Source: a candidate division WOR-3 bacterium
Lineage (GTDB): Bacteria; Hydrothermota; UBA3072
Assembly (NCBI GenBank): GCA_039804165.1
Contig: JBDRZZ010000008.1
Coordinates: 1 to 64,000 of the forward strand
Length of the DNA: 64,000 bases
Reading direction: 5' to 3'
Positions within the stretch are counted from its first letter, which is position 1. Each line of letters starts with the position of its first letter. The position numbers and the translations under genes are program-made. Positions 34,817 to 42,331 of the stretch are shown here, in pieces. The notes beneath the pieces were generated by a model. The model was not told where the DNA came from and ran no database searches. It saw only the letters and a list, made by a program, of their open reading frames with translations.

Positions 34817-35922
34817 TCCCAAATTCCACTTATTTTTTCACCACATTTTGGGCAACTATTGTTTTTTATTTTATTGGTAAGGACAAAAAATCCCCTTCTT
34901 CTTATTAAGATTTCTCCACATTTTGGGCAATAAGTGTTCTCTCCAGGGTCTCCCTGAGGGACATTTCCAACATAAGAGTGCTTAATCCCCATTTTTAGGG
35001 CGAGTTCTCTTGCCATTTGAACGCTTTCTAATGGAGTGGGGGGAAGATTCGTTAGTTTATAGGTTGGGTAAAACCTTGAGAAATGAATTGGAACTTCATC
35101 TCCTAAGTTATTTAAAACCCAACTTACCATTTCTTTTATCTCTTTTTTATCATCATTTATTGTAGGAATCACCAAATAAGTGATTTCGATCCAAACTCCT
35201 CCATCTTTAAGTTTTTTTAAAGTGCGGAGGACAGGTTGAAGAGTTCCAGATGAGATTTCTCTATAAGAGGTCTCTTTGAAAAACTTTAAATCAATATTTG
35301 CCCCATCAAGGAAGGGAATTAGGTCTATTAAGGGTTTCTCGTTTAAATAACCGTTAGAATGATAAATATTTTTTAGCCCTTTATTTTTTGCAAGCTTACA
35401 GGAATCAATCATATATTCAATAAAAATAGAAGGTTCTGTATAAGTGTAAGCAATAGAGCTTATATTGTATTTATCTTTGTAAGAGAGAACATCTTCTACA
35501 AGGGCCTCTGGAGGGAGTCTATAATTATTTGTTTCTTCTGGAGGGACCTGGGATATATGATAATTCTGACAATATTTACATCTCATATTACAACCAGCTG
35601 TGGCTATTGAATAAGCAGTTGTCCCCGGGAAAAAATGGTAAAGAGGTTTTTTCTCAATGGGGTCAATATGAACAGCACAGGGGTTACCATAACTTAGGGT
35701 GTATAATTTTCCTTTTCTGTTTTCTCTAACTCTGCAGAAGCCTCTTTGTTTATCATTTAAAATACATTTATGAGGGCAATTTTCGCACTGGACAGTGTTT
35801 CCTTCTTTTTTTACCCAATATGAAGCTAATTTTGGAGAGACATAATAACCTCTCTCCTCTTGCTTGGTTAAGCCTATTAAAGGTAAAACTGAAAGAGTTT
35901 TTAAGAACTCCCTTCTATTCAT
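34813..35922 (-). CDS. amrS: AmmeMemoRadiSam-type radical SAM protein with twin-arginine-like N-terminus
   Basis: 369 residues. The radical SAM cluster motif is Cys111, Cys115 and Cys118 (CNMRCKYC). An N-terminal Cys group (46, 49, 53, 63) and the FPGTTAYSIATAGC context are typical of AmrS/PflA-like proteins. Residues 1-18 (MNRREFLKTLSVLPLIGL) resemble a twin-arginine signal (RRxFLK plus hydrophobic core), which is odd for a radical SAM enzyme but known in this family. The C-terminus is a zinc-ribbon-like pair of CPKCG motifs. The Memo and AMMECR1 partner genes are not in this window. It is the first gene of a five-gene overlapping operon and has a leaderless-type promoter. Confidence 0.85.
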   Translation of the reverse strand: MNRREFLKTLSVLPLIGLTKQEERGYYVSPKLASYWVKKEGNTVQCENCPHKCILNDKQRGFCRVRENRKGKLYTLSYGNPCAVHIDPIEKKPLYHFFPGTTAYSIATAGCNMRCKYCQNYHISQVPPEETNNYRLPPEALVEDVLSYKDKYNISSIAYTYTEPSIFIEYMIDSCKLAKNKGLKNIYHSNGYLNEKPLIDLIPFLDGANIDLKFFKETSYREISSGTLQPVLRTLKKLKDGGVWIEITYLVIPTINDDKKEIKEMVSWVLNNLGDEVPIHFSRFYPTYKLTNLPPTPLESVQMARELALKMGIKHSYVGNVPQGDPGENTYCPKCGEILIRRRGFFVLTNKIKNNSCPKCGEKISGIWE

Positions 35923-35929
35923 TTAATAA

Positions 35930-35957
35930 ATTTTAATTCTTTTTTGTTCTTTGTCAA
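35930..35957 (-). promoter_or_regulatory. sigma70-type promoter giving a leaderless mRNA
   Basis: On the minus strand: TTGACA (35957-35952), 16 bp, TAAAAT (35935-35930). The ATG of the AmrS gene is at 35922, seven bases past the -10 box, and no Shine-Dalgarno sequence is present. Confidence 0.6.
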
Positions 35958-35968
35958 CTTAATTATGC

Positions 35969-35996
35969 TTGACTTTTAATTAAAAAAATTTATAAT
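35969..35996 (+). promoter_or_regulatory. sigma70-type promoter for the small barrel protein
   Basis: TTGACT (35969-35974), 16 bp, a perfect TATAAT (35991-35996). It is divergent from the AmrS promoter. The ATG at 36017 follows an aaaaggaggag ribosome binding site. Confidence 0.75.
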
Positions 35997-36016
35997 TCTT
36001 TTAAAAGGAGGAGATA

Positions 36017-36493
36017 ATGAAAAAATTCTTATTAGTTGTGGTGGGTTTATTTTTTGTCTTTTCTCTAAGCGGGCGGTCTAAACTTGAATTTTCTCCGAAA
36101 TTGACTGTTTATCTTGATGGTGGACAGAGTTTTGGAATTGGAGCAGATCTTACAGTGAATCCTAAGAAGTGGTTTGGATTAAGAATGAATTTGGCTGAAT
36201 TCCTTTTGGGAGATTTGGAAGGTTTTTCTTTAAATATTTCTAATGAGATTAATCGTACAACTTTTGATTTTCTTTACTATACAAATCTTACTATTATTTC
36301 TTATTTAGATTTTACTTTTGGTTTTCTTTCCCTAGAACATAGTGATTTCTTTGCAATTGGGTTTGGATTAGGTCTTGAGAAATATATGGGTAAGGGCAAC
36401 TATTTGTTTTTTGAACCAGGAATTTCCTATTTAGATATTGGAGATGGAGAAGTTGTTTTTAGGCTGCCAATTGGTTTTAAGATGGGAATTTAG
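36017..36493 (+). CDS. Small exported protein, probable outer-membrane beta-barrel
   Basis: 158 residues. The signal peptide is MKKFLLVVVGLFFVFSLSG. The mature part is a run of short amphipathic strands with Gly and aromatic residues (SPKLTVYLDGGQSFGIGADL, FAIGFGLGLEKYMG) ending VFRLPIGFKMGI, consistent with a small 8-stranded barrel. No family is recognised. It is a single-gene unit with its own promoter (35969) and terminator (36513), placed between the AmrS operon and the mtaCB pair. Confidence 0.6.
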   Translation: MKKFLLVVVGLFFVFSLSGRSKLEFSPKLTVYLDGGQSFGIGADLTVNPKKWFGLRMNLAEFLLGDLEGFSLNISNEINRTTFDFLYYTNLTIISYLDFTFGFLSLEHSDFFAIGFGLGLEKYMGKGNYLFFEPGISYLDIGDGEVVFRLPIGFKMGI

Positions 36494-36512
36494 AGAAATT
36501 TTAGGAGTTCCT

Positions 36513-36545
36513 AAAGGCTGTATAGATCACCTATACAGCCTTTTT
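36513..36545 (+). terminator. rho-independent terminator
   Basis: A 13-bp stem, aaaggctgtatag (36513-36525) with ctatacagccttt (36531-36543), a five-base loop atcac and a T-run to 36545. Confidence 0.9.
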
Positions 36546-36593
36546 ATATTTAATTAATTAAAGTATTTAAAATTTATTAGAGCAATCCAGTTA

Positions 36594-36622
36594 TTGACAA
36601 ATTGGAGAAAAGTAATAGTTTA
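36594..36622 (+). promoter_or_regulatory. possible promoter for mtaCB
   Basis: TTGACA at 36594-36599 is clear. The -10 is weak: TAGTTT at 36616-36621 after 16 bp is the best match. The weak -10 may mean that an activator is needed. Confidence 0.4.
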
Positions 36623-36648
36623 TTTTTATTTAAAGAGAGGAGGGTATA

Positions 36649-37287
36649 GTGGATATCCTTAATGGATTAAAAGAAAGTGTAATTTCAGGAAATGAAACAA
36701 AGGCATTGGAGTGGACCCAAAAGGCCTTAGAAGAAGGAGTGGATATTGAGAGGATGTTAAAGGAAGGGTTCATTCCTGCTATGGAGATTGTAGGAAGTAA
36801 GTTCCAGGCGAATGAGATTTATGTTCCAGAGATGTTAATGTCTGCAAGAGCAATGAAAGCAGGGATGAAGTTGCTTAAGCCTTTATTGACTCAAAGAGGG
36901 ATTGAGCCTATAGGGAAAGTTGTTATTGGAACCGTTAAAGGAGACCTCCATGATATTGGGAAGAATTTGGTCGCGATGATGTTGGAAGGAGGAGGTTTTG
37001 AAGTTTTTGATGTTGGAGTGGATGTTCCACCTGGAAAATTTTTGGATACGGTAAGGGAAAAGAAAGCAGATATTCTTGGCCTTTCTGCTTTACTCACAAC
37101 AACGATGGTGGAGATGAAGAATGTTATAGAAGTTTTTAAAGAAAGTGGTTTAAGGGAGAAGATTAAGATAATTGTGGGAGGCGCTCCTGTAAATGCGGAT
37201 TATGCTAAAGAAATTGGAGCTGATGGCTATGCGCCTGACGCCGCATCTGCTGTGAGGTTGGCTAAATCTCTATTAGATAAAAGATGA
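36649..37287 (+). CDS. mtaC: Methanol methyltransferase corrinoid protein (MtaC family)
   Basis: 212 residues, GTG start after gagaggaggg. Residues 1-85 are the helical cap domain (FIPAMEIVGSKFQANEIYVPEM). Residues 88-212 are the Rossmann-like B12-binding domain with GDLHDIGKN; His101 is the lower axial cobalt ligand in the DxHxxG motif. GLSALLTTTM and VGGAPVNADYA complete the binding site. It carries the methyl group from the MtaB substrate to a methyl acceptor. The mtaB gene overlaps its end by 4 bp. The acceptor enzyme MtaA is not in the window. A reductive activator for oxidised corrinoid lies at 55657. Confidence 0.9.
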   Translation: MDILNGLKESVISGNETKALEWTQKALEEGVDIERMLKEGFIPAMEIVGSKFQANEIYVPEMLMSARAMKAGMKLLKPLLTQRGIEPIGKVVIGTVKGDLHDIGKNLVAMMLEGGGFEVFDVGVDVPPGKFLDTVREKKADILGLSALLTTTMVEMKNVIEVFKESGLREKIKIIVGGAPVNADYAKEIGADGYAPDAASAVRLAKSLLDKR

Positions 37288-38657
37288 AAAAGTATAATTC
37301 TTTAGCTTATAAGAAAGCTCAGGATATTTGGTTTGGGAGATCTCTTCACCCTTTAGTTTGTGGTTTTGGTCTTAGAATTGGAGATGGGAAAGTTTTTCCA
37401 GAGATTAATTATACCTTACCTCCTATGAGTGTTTCTATGAATAACATTGAGGAAATAGAAAAACAATATGACTTTATGGTGAAAGGTATTCTTAAGAGAG
37501 CTGTAACTTTACAGGTTCCTGGAATAGTCCTTGAGTTTGAGCATCTCCCTCCTATGACAGATATTTTAGAGATTGGGGTTAGAATAACAAAAAAGACAAA
37601 GGAAATAATGAAAGATTTTTATGATAAATATGGTCTTAATTCAGCTTTAAGAGTTACAATTTGTGATACAAGGGAAGAAGAGCGTCCTCCTAAGATGAGA
37701 AGTGGACAAGCTATAAAAAGAATTTTTTCTTCTTTTCTTGAAAATGCTTATTCGGGAGGAGACTTACTCTCTATAGAATCTATAGGAGGAAAAGAGGTGA
37801 ACGATAGAGCTTTAATGGAGGGAAATGTTGCAGGGATTCTTTTTTCCTTAGGTGTTCTTGCTCCAAGAGATATGCATTTTTTGTGGAAGGAAATTAATGA
37901 GATTGCAAAAGAGACAAACACAGTCCCTGCAGGAGATTCTGCCTGTGGTCTTGCAAATACAGCTATGATGCTTGCCGATAGGGGTTATATTCCTGAGGTT
38001 CTTGCAGCTACAATTAGGGCAATGTCTTCTGTTCGCTCTCTTATTGCTTTTGAAGAAGGAGCAGTTGGACCTTCTAAGGATTGTGCTTATGAAGGTCCTA
38101 TAATTAAAGCGATCACAGGTTATCCAATATCTATGGAAGGAAAGTCTTCTGCTTGCGCACATTTGAGTCACTTGGGAAATATTGCTGGTGCGGTTTGCGA
38201 TCTTTGGAGCAATGAGTCTATTCAGAACATAAAGCTTTTAGCGGATTACGCTCCTATAGTCTTTACTGAAATTTTAGCTTATGATTGTCGAGTTATGAAT
38301 ACAGCAATAGAAAATGATCAAGATAAAGTTTTACAAGAACTTCTTATTAAAAGCGATGAGCTTAAAAATGTTCAAGCTTTTATTATTTCTCCAGAAAATT
38401 CTTTTGAAATTGCAAAGGTAATTGTTGAGGAAAAAGACGATTTCTTACGAACCAGACTGGCAGGATTAAAAGCTTGTGAGTTGATTAAAGAGGCGGTAAA
38501 AGATAGAAAGCTTACGCTTAGCGATAGAGAATTAAATTGGTTAAACAAAATTGAAGCAGAAATAGCTAAATATGAAAGGGAGGAAATTTTGATAAAAGAA
38601 ATGAGTTCATTATATGGAGAATTTTTCTTATTGGATGAATATGGAATTGGGTTTTGA
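37284..38657 (+). CDS. mtaB: Methanol:corrinoid methyltransferase (MtaB family)
   Basis: 457 residues, nearly the length of methanogen MtaB. The three zinc ligands of MtaB line up by eye: Glu165 in LLSIESIGGKE, Cys221 in GDSACGLANTAM and Cys267 in GPSKDCAYE. Other shared blocks are ITGYPISMEGKSSACAH and ILAYDCRVMNTA, and the C-terminus ends in GIGF as in the family. It should activate methanol on zinc and pass the methyl group to MtaC, whose gene overlaps it. A different short methylated substrate cannot be excluded. Methanol could come from methyl-ester or ether groups of plant polysaccharides, which fits the glycoside-hydrolase locus next door; that link is inference. Confidence 0.88.
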   Translation: MKKYNSLAYKKAQDIWFGRSLHPLVCGFGLRIGDGKVFPEINYTLPPMSVSMNNIEEIEKQYDFMVKGILKRAVTLQVPGIVLEFEHLPPMTDILEIGVRITKKTKEIMKDFYDKYGLNSALRVTICDTREEERPPKMRSGQAIKRIFSSFLENAYSGGDLLSIESIGGKEVNDRALMEGNVAGILFSLGVLAPRDMHFLWKEINEIAKETNTVPAGDSACGLANTAMMLADRGYIPEVLAATIRAMSSVRSLIAFEEGAVGPSKDCAYEGPIIKAITGYPISMEGKSSACAHLSHLGNIAGAVCDLWSNESIQNIKLLADYAPIVFTEILAYDCRVMNTAIENDQDKVLQELLIKSDELKNVQAFIISPENSFEIAKVIVEEKDDFLRTRLAGLKACELIKEAVKDRKLTLSDRELNWLNKIEAEIAKYEREEILIKEMSSLYGEFFLLDEYGIGF

Positions 38658-38675
38658 GAAGTTGGAGAAAACCCC

Positions 38676-38720
38676 TTGACAAAACTGGAAAAAATGTTAG
38701 AATATTTAACAAATTTGTTA
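38676..38720 (+). promoter_or_regulatory. promoter with overlapping TGTTA/TAACA operator cluster
   Basis: TTGACA (38676-38681), 16 bp, TAGAAT (38698-38703). Three half-sites overlap the -10 and start region: TGTTA (38695-38699), TAACA (38707-38711) and TGTTA (38715-38719). The last two form a perfect 14-bp palindrome, TAACAAATTTGTTA (38707-38720), lying on the expected start point. This is the geometry of a repressor operator. The leader to the TonB-receptor ATG at 38857 is about 147 bases. Confidence 0.65.
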
Positions 38721-38856
38721 GAAAAATGTTTTTCAAGGTTACTAAAGGTATGGGGAAAATAATGAGTATTTGTGTGAGGAATAAGATTTCCAATGTTTTT
38801 TTAACTCCAAGAAAGTTTTTTCTTAACTTTTCTTTAATCCCAAAAAGGAGGTTATA

Positions 38857-41800
38857 ATGAGAGGGAGAACTATCTTTATAAAGTTTTTTTCTTTTAAGCT
38901 CATAGGTGTTTTTCTATTGTTTTTACTTATTATTCCAACCAATTTAAGTGGAGCTGTTACTGGTAAAATTGCGGGTATAGTAATAGATGCTCGGACTGGA
39001 GAACCTCTTGTTGGAGCTAATGTTGTAATTTTGGGGACTGATAGAGGAGCAGCCTGTGATGTAGATGGTTATTACTACATACTAAGGTTGGATCCAGGAA
39101 TTTATGATGTTCAGGCAAGGATGATTGGATATAAGACCGTTACCAAAGTAGGGGTCAGAGTTGAGTCTGGTCATACGACGCCTCTTAATTTTGAGCTTGA
39201 GCCCACCGTTATTCCTGGAGAAGGTGTTACCGTGAAGGCCGAAAGGGAAATTATAAAACTTGACCTTTCTGGAAGTTCTATTACTGTAGATAAAAGTGAG
39301 ATTGAAGCAGTTCCTCTTATTTCAGGGGTAACTCAATATTTAAATCTTCAGGCAGGAATAGAAGGTTGGAGTATTAGAGGGAGTGGGCTGGAGAATACAA
39401 AATTGATGGCTGATGGTTTATTACTTGTTGATAATAGAATTAATGAACCAATTATGATGCCAAACTTGAGTGAGATAAAAGAGGTTAGTTTGCTTAAAGG
39501 TGGGTTTAATGCTGAGTTTTCAAACGTTCGTGCAGGTGTAGTTAATGTAGTTACAAGAGAAGGGTCTCCCAAAAAGTATGAGGGAACTTTTGAATATAGG
39601 TATACTCTAGGGCATCTCAAACATAATAAACCTTCCATCTTTGACCCTGAGAATTATTATAACAAGATATACTTATGGAATAAACTGGATACAGGATATG
39701 TATATACAACAGATCCTAATACAGGCGAGACTCTTTCCTGTGATACAGTTATCAAATATGATAGTGTTTGTTGGAAGGGTCCTATGAATGTATGGGGAGA
39801 TAAGAAGAGTCCTTTCTATGATACGGTTAAACAAAAGAGTTGTGCTAATCCTTCTTGGAAAGGGTGGATTGGAGAAGCTACAGGAAAGCCAATAACTCCT
39901 GAAGCAGCCCGTGATTTGTGGCTCTGGAGGCATCGTATTGATATACCAAGAACAGATTCACTTTTCTCTATTTATAGTCATGACTCAGCATACATTCCTA
40001 TATGGGATATTACTGTTGAAGAAGATGGTGATACGACTTATGAACTTACAGGATTTAGAAGAGAGCCTTATAAAATTCCAGAAGATCAACCCAGAAGAGG
40101 AAAATATGGCGACAAACCTGATATTTCTTTAGATGCAGGATTTGGGGGACCTGTTCCCTTAGTTGGTAAATATTTAGGAGATTTGAGCTTTTATGCTTCT
40201 TATCGCGACTTTAAGGAAGCTTTTCCTCTTCCGGATAGTAGGGAGTATTACAGGGAAACTCAAACAAGCTTGAAACTCACCTCGAGGGTTAGAGATAATA
40301 TGAAAGTGAATTTAAGAGGGGCTTACTCTGTGATTAATTCTCTTTCTCCATGGGCTACAGGAGAGCAAGTTGGAGCACCTACTAAGGGTTTTATTGGGCA
40401 AGTCTATCTTAGGGGAGCTATGGATATGATTATGCCCACCGGAGAATGGGGTGGAATTCACCATGGAGGTGATAAGATTAGAAGTAATCCTGTAAACTTA
40501 TTCAGTTTAACTTCTTTAACACCTTTTGATGTTATTTCAAGAATGTATGGGGTTAGTTTCCAACACGTTCTCACAGAGAACACTTTTTATGATATAAGAT
40601 TAACTTATGTTCGTTCTAATAATGATGCTGAGTTTTGGTATGATCTTCCAAAAAGGATGAACGATACGGTTCTTGTTTGGTTTGGAGATAAGTTTGATAA
40701 AAATGGTGATTGGATTACAGATAGAAACCATTTAGCTCTATATACAGCGAATAACATACCATATGGATTCCCAGATCCAGATTTTACAATTGACCGTATT
40801 GTGGGTGTTGGCTCCACGGTTTGGGGTCCAGCTCAAAACTGTGGAACATACAATAAATCTTGGTCACAGACTTTTAATGGGAAGCTTGATTTTACCTCTC
40901 AAGTGAATAAATACAACGAGATAAAATTTGGGTTTGAAGCAAATTATGATAAAATTCACGAGTTTTATATAATACATGAAGGATATGGATGGCCCGAAAG
41001 AGGAGAGGAAGAAAAATCAAGGGGTTCTTATGTTGTCAGATATGATGCCTATCCAATCTTAGGAGGAGCTTATATTCAGGATAAAATTGAATTTGAAGGA
41101 ATGTTTGCAAATATAGGTGTAAGAATTGATGTTGCAGATGCAAATACAGAATGGCCTTCAAGGAAGGATAGCGCTTCTATTTATTCTAATTATTACAGTG
41201 GTTTTCTAAAAAAGGAACTTTTTGAGCAAGAAGATCTTCTTGTTGATGTGCCAGCTTTATGGAAGATTAGTCCTCGAATGGGAATTTCTTTCCCATTCCT
41301 TGAGAATAGTAAGTTATTCTTTAACTATGGACATTTCTATTCTCTTGCTCCAAATGCACAGAGGTTTATGATCTCTTGGGGTAGAGGGACGGAACCTCTT
41401 CCGTATATTGGTAACCCCTTCCTTGATATGGCAAGGACAATTTCTTATGAAGTTGGTTTTGAGAGTAACATAGCAAATCAGATTCTTGCAAGAGTTACAG
41501 GTTATTATAAAGACACTGATAATGAAACAGCACTGGCAAGTTATACACTCTCTACCGAAGATCCAAGTATTTCTTATACTACTTTTGAGAATTTGAAATA
41601 TAGTGATATTAGAGGTTTTGAAGTAGAATTTAGAAAGCCAGCTGGTAGATTCTTCACAGGTTGGGTTATTTATGATTATCAGGTCCGAAGTGAAGGGAAA
41701 ATTGGAAGGGAAAAGAACTATGCCTGGGCTGCGGACCAAGCAAAAACAGGGCTATATGAACCTGAGCAAACAGAGCCTGTTCCTCAACCTGTTTTTAGAG

Positions 41801-42312
41801 CTCAGGTTAGTTTTAAAACCCCTAATGATTGGGGAATTCTCTTAGGAGGATACAATCTTTCTCTTCTTTACAGTTGGAGAGGCGGTAGATACGGGACCCT
41901 TAATCCGTTTGGGATTAGAGAGTTAGGTATTGTTTATCAATTGGAGAATAATATTCGCTGGGAGAATGAACGTAATTTGGATTTGAGTTTGAATAAAGTT
42001 CTTTCTGTTGGAGGAACAAATCTTACTTTGTTTATGGATGTTCATAATGTTTTTGATTGGCAAGAACTCAGTTCTCAGGGATTTTCAAGTGATTATGATG
42101 AGACCCAATACCTGAAGTCTCTTCATCTAGAGATATATAATTATGAGCCGTTTGCAAGTAGAGGATTCGTTGGTCCAAAAGAAGGAGAAAAACCGGATAG
42201 AATTGGAGAGCTTAGAAGTGATGAGAAGCCTTACATAAATAATCCTGATCGAGAATTTCTAATGTATCTTGATCCAAGGTTTGTTCAGTTTGGGATAAGA
42301 TTTAGTTTTTAG
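38857..42312 (+). CDS. TonB-dependent outer-membrane receptor with carboxypeptidase-regulatory-like domain
   Basis: 1,151 residues after aaaaaggaggttata. A signal sequence spans about 1-33. A carboxypeptidase-D-regulatory-like domain follows (about 36-115: GKIAGIVIDARTGEPLVGAN, then YDVQARMIGYKT). The plug domain (about 120-235) contains WSIRGSGLENTKLMADGLLL and FNAEFSNVRAGVVNVVTREG. The rest is the 22-stranded barrel, ending VQFGIRFSF. The N-terminal domain is shared with SusC-type importers, but no SusD gene follows; the next gene is a large secreted protein with a sorting tail. Likely substrate: oligosaccharides from the xylan-type locus downstream. Its promoter has a conspicuous operator-like palindrome. 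Confidence 0.88.
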   Translation: MRGRTIFIKFFSFKLIGVFLLFLLIIPTNLSGAVTGKIAGIVIDARTGEPLVGANVVILGTDRGAACDVDGYYYILRLDPGIYDVQARMIGYKTVTKVGVRVESGHTTPLNFELEPTVIPGEGVTVKAEREIIKLDLSGSSITVDKSEIEAVPLISGVTQYLNLQAGIEGWSIRGSGLENTKLMADGLLLVDNRINEPIMMPNLSEIKEVSLLKGGFNAEFSNVRAGVVNVVTREGSPKKYEGTFEYRYTLGHLKHNKPSIFDPENYYNKIYLWNKLDTGYVYTTDPNTGETLSCDTVIKYDSVCWKGPMNVWGDKKSPFYDTVKQKSCANPSWKGWIGEATGKPITPEAARDLWLWRHRIDIPRTDSLFSIYSHDSAYIPIWDITVEEDGDTTYELTGFRREPYKIPEDQPRRGKYGDKPDISLDAGFGGPVPLVGKYLGDLSFYASYRDFKEAFPLPDSREYYRETQTSLKLTSRVRDNMKVNLRGAYSVINSLSPWATGEQVGAPTKGFIGQVYLRGAMDMIMPTGEWGGIHHGGDKIRSNPVNLFSLTSLTPFDVISRMYGVSFQHVLTENTFYDIRLTYVRSNNDAEFWYDLPKRMNDTVLVWFGDKFDKNGDWITDRNHLALYTANNIPYGFPDPDFTIDRIVGVGSTVWGPAQNCGTYNKSWSQTFNGKLDFTSQVNKYNEIKFGFEANYDKIHEFYIIHEGYGWPERGEEEKSRGSYVVRYDAYPILGGAYIQDKIEFEGMFANIGVRIDVADANTEWPSRKDSASIYSNYYSGFLKKELFEQEDLLVDVPALWKISPRMGISFPFLENSKLFFNYGHFYSLAPNAQRFMISWGRGTEPLPYIGNPFLDMARTISYEVGFESNIANQILARVTGYYKDTDNETALASYTLSTEDPSISYTTFENLKYSDIRGFEVEFRKPAGRFFTGWVIYDYQVRSEGKIGREKNYAWAADQAKTGLYEPEQTEPVPQPVFRAQVSFKTPNDWGILLGGYNLSLLYSWRGGRYGTLNPFGIRELGIVYQLENNIRWENERNLDLSLNKVLSVGGTNLTLFMDVHNVFDWQELSSQGFSSDYDETQYLKSLHLEIYNYEPFASRGFVGPKEGEKPDRIGELRSDEKPYINNPDREFLMYLDPRFVQFGIRFSF

Positions 42313-42331
42313 AGGTAAAGGAGGTTAAAAA

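Noticed and set aside
38726-38857. Leader ORF of 43 codons that ends in a TAATG overlap with the TonB-receptor start
   Set aside because: No ribosome binding site of its own and a low-complexity Lys/Phe/Asn-rich product. The overlap of the stop with the receptor ATG is suggestive of coupling but not enough to call a gene.
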